Source: Trissonchulus latispiculum (lineage: Eukaryota; Nematoda; Enoplea; Enoplida; Ironidae). Taken from it: a stretch of 64,000 nt of DNA. Position 1 is the first letter of the stretch. Each line of letters opens with the position of its first letter. The notes beneath the pieces were generated by a model, which made no database searches, had not been told where the DNA came from, and saw nothing but the letters and a program-made list of their open reading frames with translations. A program made the position numbers and the translations under genes. Shown here piece after piece: positions 23,270 through 33,069 of this stretch. Location of the stretch: the NCBI GenBank assembly GCA_030248195.1, contig JASAND010020284.1, forward strand, positions 1 through 64,000, given 5' to 3'.

Positions 23270-24084
23270 GTGGCGGCCGACTATTGTTAAGATTTACCAT
23301 TATATTATTGTTAGGATAGGAATATTTTTACGCTACGATCAATCAATAAAAAACCAATCGATTATGAATACGGGCCTTAGTCTAATGTTTACGCTACCCA
23401 ATGTTTTTTGTATGACGACCGCGATGCTAGCTTCGATTTAACAGCGTTCACTAGCTCCGAAAACGACAAAAAAACAAGTGCATTAGTATTAATCCTTCAT
23501 GTTTTCAGTAGCAAGGACGCTTCATTTTGTCAACTTAGGTTATTATTCGTAGGTAACATGAAAAAGTGCTCTGGTCATCAGCATTGGCGATAGTGAACGA
23601 CAAAGCCGCAAGAACGCTGTTAATTTTATACTATACCTAATTAATAATTAATTGCTTGACCGTCACTTTCTTGATATTCTTGTATGTGTATGTATTGATC
23701 GCAAAACATAATTTAAAAGTATAGGCTGTGATTATCATTGCTGCTACTACGAAGCTTTCCGTTAGTGCCCCGACATACAGTTAACTACAACGTTCATTGC
23801 ATTTGATACCTTGAAGTCTTTTGCCACAAAACATTATCGATTGTGATGTTGCAAATCATCAATCAAACCTGTCAAAGGCGAGACATAGTTTTAAACAAAT
23901 TTATTTAAAATTTATTTATTCGTGACTTTATATCGACATTTTAAACAAATCCTAAGAATCCGAAAAAAAATTTCCTGAAAACTCTGAAAGCTGTCGTGTT
24001 ATTGTAATTCATCGGCTACATTTCCTCCAGTCAAGCACACTTGGACATTTCGATTGGCAAGTTCGACGATATGGGCGATTCACT
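23270..24084. other. Intergenic, no gene seen
   Basis: AT-rich sequence after the channel gene. Short frames only, and no repeat borders recognised. Confidence 0.3.
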
Positions 24085-24240
24085 CAGGGGCCCGTTTCAT
24101 AAATCGTCCAATGAAAGTGTCCTATGACCATCATTGGACAGTGTCCTATGAGCTAATTGGACATCCATAGGACAGTAAATTTGAGCGTTTCATAAAGCTG
24201 TCCTATGACTGTCCTATCATAAGACAGTGTCTAATGTTGG
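24085..24240. mobile_element. MITE end with GTCCTATGA reiterations
   Basis: It starts CAGGGGCCCGTTTCATAAA, a common TE terminus form. It then repeats the phrase TGTCCTATGA or its relatives five or more times within 150 bp. The opposite terminus was not found, so it is partial or truncated. Confidence 0.5.
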
Positions 24241-24313
24241 TAGCCTATTGTTGTGTTCTTGCCACACAGTGCAGGAAAGGTAACGTTTATTTACAAACGT
24301 ATATACAGCAAAC

Positions 24314-24698
24314 CAGTGGCGGATCCAGGGGGGGAGTGGGGGGGAGCGCTCCCCCCCTGGAAGAGTTTTTTGCTGTAAGGGGGGGAGCGCTCCCCTCCCC
24401 AGGATCCCAAATTTTCCACAGCAAAAATGAAATTCCCTGTTGGAGATTGAGAAATTTCGGTCAAATTTCGCTAGCTTCTCGCCTCGCTTCGCTCGGCGAG
24501 TCCAAATGTTGACACTATTTGCATTGAACGCGCGCGAAACCCTTTTTAAAATAGGCTATCTGTAGTGTATAACAGGGCAGCCCTTGCTTTCCCTTGCGTG
24601 CGACCTCCCCCCCACCCCCACCCCTCGCTCGACATCCTCCCCCTCCCCCCCCAGCGTATCTGCTACTCCCCCAGGATTCGATCCTGGATCCGCCACTG
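24314..24698. mobile_element. hAT-type MITE (385 bp)
   Basis: Perfect inverted ends CAGTGGCGGATCCAGG and CCTGGATCCGCCACTG are flanked on both sides by cagcaaac (24306-24313, 24699-24706), an 8-bp duplication. G-runs and GAGCGCTCCCC palindromes lie near the left end. One CTTCTCGCCTCGCTTCGCTC word lies inside at about 24477. There is no coding capacity. Confidence 0.93.
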
Positions 24699-24719
24699 CA
24701 GCAAACGATTGCAAGATGG

Positions 24720-25465
24720 TGGTATTTGGGATCAAAGCTCAAGTCATTTACTGCCTACCTAAGGCATGCACGCATATTTATACCCCACTGTTGCATTCTA
24801 GTAACATCCAGATAAATCAGTGACGTAATACCTAGAAAGTTCTAGATAAAATGCACGACCATACAGTCAATACATATGCAAACGTGCACTAAATAAATAC
24901 ACATTCACAAACATCGAGAAGTTTCTCGATGTACATAGCCACTAATGTCCAGACGTTTGCGGCTGCAAACGTCACTGTTCTCCGGTGCGGCAGCTAGCGG
25001 CGAGCGATCAATATGTTATCGCTACAACATGGCCGCTTTGCGTCGCTAGCTACCTCGCTGTGCAGCGAGAAGGCGTGGTCCGTGGCGTCAGCCACAACAC
25101 CTATAAATGTATGTAGCTACTCACCGCGAGTTTCCTTGCTGAGCCCCGGCGGTTGCTAAAATGACTCGTTTAATATGATGAATCTGTTGAAATCTTTAAG
25201 TGGTTTTCAAAATGTTTAGAAAAAGTAAAATTGATTAAAAAATATGTTAGCGGTTAACAGCAATCGATTAATTCTGAAAATAGTCGTCGAAAGTTATAAG
25301 CCAGTTTTTGGCCAGTCCATGAGCCGCTGCCGAGGTAGGCAGCACAGCTTCAATGTTACGATATAGGGGTTTTCAAATTTTTGTTCCTAGCAGAAACTTC
25401 CTAGGCTATTCTACATTTCGTATATAAACTTCTTTTCTACAATTTTCTCGAGATCGTTCTAAATA
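24720..25465. other. Intergenic, no gene seen
   Basis: Mixed sequence with a short palindromic word CCAGACGTTTGCGGCTGCAA near 24950. No gene or repeat border I can support. Confidence 0.3.
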
Positions 25466-25469
25466 TTCT

Positions 25470-25760
25470 TCATTTTTAAATTATTTTCTGGTACACGCTC
25501 TTCTTGATACTGCTCTCCGCGCTCATATCATACTAGCCGTAGCCGTAGCCGTGATTTTTATGCTTGTTTTTGTTAGAAATGTGTGCGTAACATTGTCTGT
25601 GAATGTGAACGTCCTAACTTAGTTGCTGTGATCGTGTCTGTTTTAATCCAAGTTTGATAGGGGTTAATGACGAGCTGTTCAGTGCCTATGTGCGTATTCG
25701 ACCTGCGTCCTGCTAATAAACTGGTCTAACACCAAGAACGTGTTTGCTGCTCATACGACA
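25470..25760 (+). repeat. Probable 5' LTR end of a Gypsy element
   Basis: The sequence shares 25470-25570 with a fragment at 17796. It contains AATAAA at 25715-25720 and ends ACGACA at 25760. Six bases later TGGCGTTCATTGC begins, a TGG-start primer-binding-site candidate (25767-25784). The gag frame follows directly. The start of the LTR and a 3' LTR were not located. Confidence 0.45.
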
Positions 25761-25799
25761 TCCATTTGGCGTTCATTGCTGTGTTGCCCATAACCTTCG

Positions 25800-26500
25800 A
25801 ACTGGTGATGGGCCCAGACACGTGGATGGCGGAGCCGCCAGGAAGGTTGGTAATGGACAGTGATGACCAGTATGCCGCGTGGATGCGATGGAGCAGGTCG
25901 TTCGTGGTGTGGATGACAGGCACTGAACAGCTGGTGAAGAGCGAGGTGGTGAAGGTCAATCTGATGCTCGCTTGGCTTGGTCCGGATTGCCAGGATGTGT
26001 TCGAGACGTTTGACCTGCCGGATGACGTGACGTTGGAAACCGTGCTGGGACGTTTTGACGATTATTGGCAACCTCGAGCGAATGTGGTAATGTCCCGTTG
26101 TCGATTTTTCTCGTTTTTGCAGCAACCGGAGATGTCGTGCATGACATTCGTCACGTTGCTAAAGACGGTTGCGAGGGTTGCGCGTTCGGCGAATTGAGGG
26201 ACGATCTTATCTCCACCATGATTGTGCTGCGCTGCTCTGATGACGATTTGCGGCGTCGGTTACTCCGTGAACCTGGTTTGACGCTGGCTCAAGTCGTTGA
26301 ACTGACCAAGCTATATGAGGAGACACGGCATAATGTGGCGATTATCAATCCAGCGGTGGCTGAGACTGTTGATCATGATGATATTGTCGATGTCGAGCGT
26401 AACTCGCGATGTCATGGTAAAGGCAGTGGTGAACCGGAGAAGCGTGCTGGTTTCGCTGCATGTGTTCGATTTTCCGCAAGGTTTCTGCAAGGGTCCCCCT
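25800..26500 (+). pseudogene. Ty3/Gypsy gag remnant
   Basis: The first frame (to about 26195) gives a helical gag core with LMLAWLGPDCQDVFETF, a GRFDDYWQPRANVVMSRCRF segment and SCMTFVTLLKTVAR. This is the arthropod/mollusc Gypsy capsid pattern in which an 'RF..YF.P..N...R..F' segment precedes 'F...L..LA..C.F'. A one-base frame change near 26190 moves the continuation (ELRDDLISTMIVLRCSDDDL, LRRRLLREPGLTL) into the next frame. The zinc-knuckle region is not intact, and a MITE is inserted at 26523. Confidence 0.8.
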
Positions 26501-26522
26501 CACTGTTTTTTTCCAAAATGGG

Positions 26523-26850
26523 CAGGCGCGTAGCTAGGATTTTAGTTTGGGGTGGGGCAGCTACAGTGTAAGTTCGGGATTTGGGGTGGGTCGCGCCCCT
26601 AAGCAAGGAAAATTCTTTCCGCAGGCAAAAAGACGAAAAATTTCTGCGCGCTACGCTACGCGCTACGCGCAAATAGGTTAATAAGTAGATTTGATACTCG
26701 CCGAGCGAAGCGAGGCGAGAAGCCAACGAATCTCGACCGAAACAAATTTGTCGCCAGCAGGCATTTTTCACCAAAGATGTTTTTGCTGCAGTGGGTCATG
26801 GATTTGGGGAGGGGCAGGGCCGGGTGCCCCACCCCCTGTCTACGCCACTG
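26523..26850. mobile_element. hAT-type MITE (328 bp)
   Basis: The ends CAGGCGCGTAGCTAGG and, inverted, CAGTGGCGTAGACAGG are similar but not identical. They are flanked on both sides by a perfect 8-bp duplication aaaatggg (26515-26522, 26851-26858). One CTCGCCGAGCGAAGCGAGGC word lies at about 26697. Non-coding. Confidence 0.87.
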
Positions 26851-26859
26851 AAAATGGGG

Positions 26860-27830
26860 TATTTTGGAAAAATGATTTTTGAAAAGTCGCATTTTGGGAC
26901 AATTTTTTTGGGCCATTTCCCAAAAAGGGAAAATGGGCCGGCGCCGCAAATTGTCGACCATATCGATCGAATCGATCGATTGACCGTTTCGGTCAAATCG
27001 GCTGCTAACAAGACAATTTTTTCGAGGAAAAAGCGTTAGCTTCTCGCCTCACTTCGTTCGGCGAGATATTAACTAATGTCTTCCGTTCGTCAGCGCGCCG
27101 GCGAGCTGATTTGTGCTAGCTTTTGTCAAATATCGATCTAGAAACATCGCTAAATTGAGGTATAATCACAAGCGAGTCAATAAAAAATAAAATCTTGCGA
27201 GTTGACTTCAAAAACGTAAGCATGTTATCGAGTAGCGGTGTTTATCATGTTCCTGTTAACGTTTTGTCGATTTCTAAGGTTTCAGAGAATAATTACGAGG
27301 ATAATCCAAGCCTAAACACGACTAGAGGTAGTTAAAAATAAAGAAAACACCAACGAAGCAGTGTAGTTTAGAGAAACATTGCAAAAAATAGCGCAAAGCG
27401 CGAAAATTTCGCGATTTTGGGTAAAATTTTCAAAATTTTAAAGTGGAAAATCGATTTTGGGAAAACAAAATTTTTAGGCTTATAATGTAAAATTTGTATT
27501 TTGGGAAAATGTTTTTGGACGATTTCCCAAAATGGGAAATGATAACCGGGGAAAAAACCTCTGGTCCCCATTGGGATTTTCTCTACTGACATTTTGAAAA
27601 CTTGCCGCCGAGCGAAGCGAGGACGCGAAAATTTGCGTTTAAGCCATTTTTGGCTGTTTTCTCACGTCAAAAGTGCATTTTAAGGTTTTTCTGCTGTAAC
27701 TCAGGCGAAATATATAGAAATTTCCCGGATATCGGGAAATTCCCAAATTTCAATCTGCCGGTGTTAGCATAAGGTCAAGAAAAAAGTTTCCCGAAATGAT
27801 ACCATTTCGGGAAAAAACCCTGCTCCCGAT
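26860..27830. other. AT-rich intergenic DNA with three GC-rich core words
   Basis: TTTTGGGAAAA-type words alternate with the CGCC(T/G)CG…CGGCG core at about 27044, 27605 and, divergent, 27948. It looks like decayed MITE material similar to the elements at 17876 and 26523. No gene. Confidence 0.45.
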
Positions 27831-28115
27831 CCCGTCCCCCCCTCCCGACCGACCCCTGCCCACCCCCCCCCCCCAAAATTTATTTCTTGCTGCGAAAATC
27901 CAAAATTTTTCGCGCGCGATTATTAACTATTAACGTATATTGTCGATCGGCGAGCGGGGCGAGCCGAGCGATTTTGCGATTTTGTACCCAAAAAGTCATT
28001 TTCCCATCGATTTGGGGAAAATTGCCTCTCCCCTTACCCCCCCCCCCCTCCGGTGCCCACCCCCCCTCTCCCCCCGCCCCCCCCCCCTCTCCCCCCTCCC
28101 CCCTCGTCCCCAAAA
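27830..28115. repeat. C-rich low-complexity tracts
   Basis: Long runs of C with interspersed CCTCC/CCACC, split by a short segment at about 27890-28020. Apparent proline-rich frames are artefacts. Confidence 0.8.
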
Positions 28116-28162
28116 AGTGGCCAGCTGCTGATAGAATGTTTTTGGCTTCAACATGTAAACAT

Positions 28163-28378
28163 ACAAGCGAGTGCTCGTGCACAATTGTGTACCTGGTACT
28201 CAGTTGTGGGGGGGGTCACAAGCGAGTGCTCGTGCACAATTGTGTACCTGGTACTCAGTTGTGGGGGGGGGGTCACCAGGTACTCAGTTGTGGGGGGGGT
28301 AGGCCGTTATTGTGCAGATGATGTTTTCTGCTTGATAACTAAGAGTGTGACGTTTGTCACACTCTTAGTTATTATGTA
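28163..28378. mobile_element. Fold-back MITE fragment with ~58-bp tandem units
   Basis: The phrase GTGTACCTGGTACTCAGTTG recurs two and a half times with G-runs. The right end has AACTAAGAGTGTGACG.TTGTCACACTCTTAGTT followed by ATTATGTA. The same hairpin and end occur at both termini of 62998-63320, which identifies this as a partial copy of that family. The left terminus is missing. Confidence 0.65.
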
Positions 28379-28689
28379 CTCTTGGTAACAGTAATTTCAG
28401 TGTATATGGTAATTTATAGCACTCCAACTATTATACTGTGTCAATAATTCACGGCACTGCCTGAGTTTAAAATAAAATGCAGCGTACAGTTTTAATGCAT
28501 TTTTTCAAGAGGTCTATTTTTAAACAATGGTGGCATGTGTGGTGATACGTGTATAGTGGGCGGGGTCTTGACAAGTGCTAACACTGAGGAGATTACGGCC
28601 TTTACTTGGGTCTATTCTGCATTTTTTTATTTAGCCAAAAACTTCTGTTTCTGTTTTCAGAATAAACTATGGGAAATGGCAACGTCATT

Positions 28690-28870
28690 TGCCAATTACC
28701 GTGTTTGACCAATTTAACCGCATCGCAGGTGCGTGCGGGTTCAACGGTGTAAAACCGCATCACAGGTGCATCTTCAAAGTGACCTGCGTAACCGCATCCG
28801 CGGTGCAGCTTTCACGTGACCCAAATATCCGCTACGCGGATGCGGTTGTTAAATATTTAATTTCCCGTTT
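28690..28870. mobile_element. MITE-like segment with AACCGCATC reiterations
   Basis: TTTAACCGCATC, AACCGCATCACAGG and AACCGCATCCGC recur. GGATGCGGTTGTTAAA appears inverted at the right. The arrangement is that of an inverted-end element; target duplication not resolved. Confidence 0.45.
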
Positions 28871-28961
28871 AATTGGTTTAACTGGTACTTGAAATTAATC
28901 CGAAGTGTAGGGGGAGCAGGCATAGGAAAGATTGATAACCTGCAACGGGAGTTCAGCTGAT

Positions 28962-29034
28962 GGTCCCGTGGTGTAGTGGTTAGCATGTCTGCTCCGGAGT
29001 CAGAAGGGCCGTGGTTCGATCCCCGGGCGGGACC
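28962..29034 (+). tRNA. tRNA-Arg(CCG)-like gene in LTR 1
   Basis: Acceptor arms GGTCCCG and CGGGACC pair perfectly. The D-arm resembles tRNA-Gln (GTGTAGTGGTTAGCA), a Pol III A-box-like segment. The anticodon arm TCTG-CTCCGGA-GTCAGA resembles tRNA-Arg with anticodon CCG but is shifted by one base, leaving a mismatched closing pair. The B-box is GGTTCGATCCC. This copy has one extra G before the acceptor. It may be a transcribed Pol III promoter rather than a functional tRNA. Confidence 0.65.
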
Positions 29035-29228
29035 AATTTTTTACTTTCAATGGTGAGTGAAAAGCTGAACCTCCCTCTTCCCTTCTCTCTTCTAGGTCCT
29101 GGTTTCGTGGGTACAAGGGTGCTTGACGCCTCCCGTTCGGGCTTGTCCTTGGTTTCCTCCTGGCACGCCGTTGCAGGGGAAGCAGGCATAGGAAAGATTG
29201 ATAAGCCTGCAATGGGAGTTCAGCTGAT

Positions 29229-29303
29229 GGTCCCGTGGTGTAGTGGTTAGCATGTCTGCTCCGGAGTCAGAAGGGCCGTGGTTCGATCCCCGGCGGCGGG
29301 ACC
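29229..29303 (+). tRNA. tRNA-Arg(CCG)-like gene in LTR 2
   Basis: Same sequence as the copy at 28962 up to the T-arm, but with an extra CGG between T-arm and acceptor (75 nt). The A- and B-box segments are unchanged, while the distal spacing would disturb a mature tRNA. Confidence 0.6.
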
Positions 29304-29726
29304 AATTCTTTACTTTCAATGGTGAGTGAAAAGCTGAACCTCCCTCTTCCCTTCTCTCTTCTAGGTCCTGGTTTCGTGGGTACGAGGGTACTTGATGCCT
29401 CCCGTTCGGGCTTGTCCTTGGTTTCTTCCTGGTCCACCAGCCCTGGTAGAAGCGCTACATGTGGCGAGGCTGCCTCAGGACCCGGATTGGACTCCTGTCT
29501 CCGGTCCCCCAGTAGTTGCTTCTGGTTGGTTGGATCTAAAGGGGTCTGGAACGTGTGTCGGGGGAGCACGGATCCCTTGGGCTCAGAATGCCCTGCGCTG
29601 GATGCGCTCTCGGTTCGATTCCGAGTTGAGTAAGCCGCGGGACGCGTCTTAATTGAAACCCGGGGGAGATGTAGGGGAAGCAGACATAGGAAAGATTGAT
29701 AAGCCTGCAATGGGAGTTCAGCTGAT

Positions 29727-29798
29727 GGTCCCGTGGTGTAGTGGTTAGCATGTCTGCTCCGGAGTCAGAAGGGCCGTGGTTCGATCCCCGGCGGGACC
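29727..29798 (+). tRNA. tRNA-Arg(CCG)-like gene in LTR 3
   Basis: The cleanest copy: 72 nt with a 7-bp acceptor stem, D-arm, the shifted CTCCGGA anticodon arm and a T-arm with one mismatch. It is followed by A, not by a T-run terminator; the nearest short T-run (TTCTTT) is about 8 bases downstream. Confidence 0.65.
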
Positions 29799-29959
29799 AA
29801 TTCTTTACTTTCAATGGTGAGTGAAAAGCTGAACCTCCCTCTTCCCTTCTCTCTTCTAGGTCCTGGTTTCGTGGGTACAAGGGTACTTGACGCCTCCCGT
29901 TCGGGCTTGTCCTTGGTTTCTTCCTGGTCCACCAGCCCTGGTAGAAGCGCTACAGAAGC

Positions 29960-30370
29960 ACCCAGGATGCGGTCGATCGATCGGAAAAATCTATAAAACA
30001 GAAGCAGCCGGAAACAATTTGATATCCTTCCTGGTTTCAAACCGAGTTGGCTGTTGTGAAATACTTGTAGTAGCGTTTTTTTGACGTTAATTAACGTTAG
30101 TACAATTAGTAAACTATGGATAATTCATAAACGCCCACGAATTTGAAAGACAAGCAAATCCAAGCATACGTTACGTTCCTTCCCTGCATCTGATCGTTAG
30201 CTACGTTCTAGTTTGTCGAACACGCATTGCTACAACTTCCAAATAAATAATTAAACTTCTCAAACACAAGCTATTTTGTTACTTCGGCAATTCAAGTTAA
30301 TGGCATTTTTTTGCCAGGCCATATTCTGGATCCAAACAGTATTAAACAACGAAAAATATTATTTCCCAAA
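29960..30370. other. Intergenic, no gene seen
   Basis: AT-rich DNA to the right of the TRIM array. No exon or repeat edge recognised. Confidence 0.3.
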
Positions 30371-30373
30371 AAG

Positions 30374-31150
30374 CAGGGATGGGAGTCTCCGTCTCGGTCT
30401 CGGTTTCGACAAAAACCCCAGACCAGGCTGGTCTCGGTCACGGTCTCGGTCTCGACTTCTCAGGTCTCGACGTTTGCCGAAAGTCTCGACTTTTGAAAAT
30501 TATTCCAATACCTAAGCAAATTTATTTTCTGAACTCACTTTTCTCTGCAGACATTTTGATTTTTTCGAACTAAAACAGTTACCGTTTCGCCTCGCTTCGC
30601 TCGGCGATTGTTTTATTTGTATCGAATTCGAGATTGGAGGCATAAGATCCTGCTTTTCTGACACTGGAACCTTGCAGAGCAACGTTGGTATGCAAGAGAG
30701 CAGCACATACATACTTACCCTTGCTCTGCAAGCTGCTGTTACATAATGTTTTTTAATTTCACTTTCTATCGTCGTTGTTTTTGCACAAACTGCTCCAAGC
30801 TCCCACTTGGCAACGCCTTGAAAGCTTGAATTTTATGGGTGAGCAAAATTATACCTTAGCAAAGGCTTTGTTTTGTAGTAGGGTAGGACATTCTCATAAG
30901 TCCTTCGCTGGATACAAAATCTGAAATTAGCATGTCGTGTCGACTAGGCGCAAAGATTAGGCCAAAGTTAGGCTTTTATTGAAGATTAAATGAATTACTG
31001 AATCAGTGTCGACGTGAAACAATTTGATATATATGAAAAATGAAGAAAAAACTGGAAAAATGAGGCAATTTTGAAAGTCTCGACTTTCGCTGGTCTCGAC
31101 CGAAAAAAGTCTCGGTCTCGGGTTTCAGGTCTCGGTCTCGGTCTCGGTCT
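30374..31150. mobile_element. Incomplete GGTCTC-type MITE
   Basis: It starts CAGGGATGGGAGTCTCCG and is rich in GGTCTCG hexamers on both sides (30390-30480 and 31080-31150), with an ACCGTTTCGCCTCGCTTCGC core word near 30583. It resembles 11572-11946, but its right inverted end and a target duplication were not found. Confidence 0.55.
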
Positions 31151-31153
31151 CAG

Positions 31154-31284
31154 TCGCCTTCAAGGTGTACGTTCACGACGCGGAGGACGAAAAAATTTCC
31201 ACGGGTGATGCCAACGAAACCTACCGCATGGCTAAGAATCACTACGTGAAGGGTCTGGCGTACGGGCAGATAGATTTTGACTGA
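31154..31284 (+). CDS. Candidate terminal exon of an unidentified gene
   Basis: Directly after a TCTCAG that could serve as acceptor, 43 codons run to a TGA with codon choices unlike the flanking AT-rich DNA (VAFKVYVHDAEDEK…). No family recognised. The acceptor appears to come from the adjacent GGTCTC repeat, so it may be an exonised or captured fragment. Confidence 0.3.
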
Positions 31285-31671
31285 TGGAATGATGAGTACC
31301 GTAGGCAAAATATGAGCATACATGACACACAGTTGTGTGAATGTTTCGTTGTAGGTTAATGGTTATGTGCAATGACGTGCGGGATGGGTTTACCTTTAAA
31401 GCAAATGCAATAAAAATGATCTCGTGGGCATAATGTGGTGCAAATGTAGCTGTTTCAAGGGGTACTCGTACCCCTGGACCTTTGGAGACCGGAACCGAAA
31501 TCCCACAAATATCCCGTTGATTTTTCCGAAATTCCCCGCTCAACCTGTGGTTTCTCAGTGGAATTACGGGGAGGGGCAAGGTTGTAGTTTAACAATTATC
31601 CCCATTGTTAAATCGATCCCAAAATCCCTTTTTTAAAAACAATACTTGGCTCGCTTTCTCTGCTGAATTCC

Positions 31672-32040
31672 CGTAGTGTTGTTTCAGTAGCCCATTTTAG
31701 TTTCAGTTTCAGTTTCAGTTTCAGTCGACAGCCTGAGTTAATTTCAGTTTCAGTTTCAGTTTCAGTCAGATACCAAAAATAATTTCAGTTTCAGTTTCAG
31801 TTTCAGTCGTCACCCCAAAACAGTTTCAGTTTTAGTTTCAGTTTCAGTCGCCGGTCGAAATTAATTTCAGTTTCAGTTTCAGTTTCAGTCGGTGACGCAA
31901 AATAGTTTCAGTTTCAGTTTCAGTCGGTGACGCCAAACAGTTTCAGTTTCAGTTTCAGTCCATGTTTTAGAATAGTTTCAGTTTTAGTCCGGCTTTTTCA
32001 GTTGAAGTCATCGCCCAAAAAGATGAATTTCAGTTTTCGC
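31672..32040. mobile_element. TTTCAG-hexamer MITE, right end missing
   Basis: It starts TAGTGTTGTTTCAGTAGCC and then repeats AGTTTC more than thirty times, broken by short unique spacers. It is related to the complete element at 62443-62917. The right end and TSD were not found. Confidence 0.7.
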
Positions 32041-32225
32041 ATATTTGTAATTTAAAACTGTTGAAGCTGTAGTTTTATTTTAAATATCAGCTTCTATGTC
32101 AGTTCTGAGTAAAACAGTTTTATCTAATATACTGTACTTGCAATCCAATCATTTTCTTTGTGAAGACAAAAAATTAAGATTCGTTCAGAATTAAGTTTTA
32201 ATAGTTGCTTTAATAGTTTAGTAGT

Positions 32226-33069
32226 TGTGAAGTTTGACTATACTAAACTTAGTAAAAACGTTGCTGTTGTCTGACTTTATTCTCTAGGATAAGACTAAAC
32301 TACAGGTAACAACAGTGGTGTGTGATGTTGGAGAATTGTCCGGACCTGACCGACTGAGAACGACAAAATAGATTACAACGGTTTATTTAAATTTAGACAA
32401 AAACTTGACGACGAGATTAGAACAAACATAAATTTCAACCAAAATATGACTTTGACGAAAATACTGTTACAACACCAAAACGCCCGGCAGAAGCCGGCAG
32501 AGCGACAAGGCAAGAAACTTGACCAACGACCAATTCGACTAACCCCCAAAGTTCAAACCCAAAAGATTGCGACCCAACCGTTCTCAACAAGACTTATATC
32601 CACACTACTTCTAAACAACCCAACATGGAAGAATACAACTATTAGCTATCGAACCTACGAATTTAGACAAGAGTGATGTGAAATGTTTGAGCGTTCAACA
32701 AATGAAATGTTATTTTCACTTAGGCTTAGAATCTCAAGCATAATTTATATCTTTCCTGTCGGTGCTAACTTCACATAATACCCCCTCTTTTGGCCCCGGG
32801 CGGCCTCGGACGGGTCCACTAAGTTAGACGACTTGATAAAAAGAATATTACTCACAGGTACCTTAGGTACTAGTAAAGATAAAACTTTTGTGAAAATTAC
32901 GTAAAGATAAAAAGAAACGACTGCGGTGAACATACACCATACCACGGTTGAGCACACAACTTTTCTAACATGCTAACCGGCCGACGGTAAAACTACTCGT
33001 AACTCAATCGAGACATTTTTGACAAAACTACCGCAAAAACTTACTTACCTACTTCAAAATAACCTACGT
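32226..33069 (+). repeat. Left 844-bp terminal inverted repeat
   Basis: Perfect or near-perfect reverse complement of 38266-39109. Short frames in it mirror those in the right arm and are not considered genes. Confidence 0.95.

Larger units (their letters stand above)
28906..29954 (+). mobile_element. TRIM-type miniature LTR retrotransposon with three LTRs
   Basis: Three LTR copies (28906-29171 truncated, 29172-29459, 29670-29954) start TGTAGGGG or TGCAGGGG and, where complete, end GCGCTACA. A 210-bp internal region (29460-29669) begins two bases before a TGG-start PBS candidate (29462-29479). It ends with the purine tract GGGGGAGA directly against the last LTR. The whole array is flanked by gaag on both sides (28902-28905, 29955-29958), a 4-bp duplication. 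It encodes no proteins. The extra 5' LTR suggests unequal recombination or a tandem insertion sharing an LTR. Each LTR holds a tRNA-like gene. Confidence 0.9.

Noticed and set aside
28020..28110. Proline-rich protein
   Set aside because: Pure C-run artefact in several frames.
28962..29798. A genuine chromosomal tRNA-Arg cluster
   Set aside because: Each unit lies at the same place inside an LTR with TG…CA ends, PBS, PPT and TSD, and the anticodon arm is shifted, so the tRNA-like unit belongs to the element.
31672..32040. Telomere-like repeat or CRISPR-like array
   Set aside because: The TTTCAG hexamer has irregular spacers of varying length, and the related copy has hAT ends and TSD, so it is a MITE.
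32745..32957. Small frame duplicated at 38378-38590
   Set aside because: Duplication is explained by the inverted arms; 70 codons with no domain.
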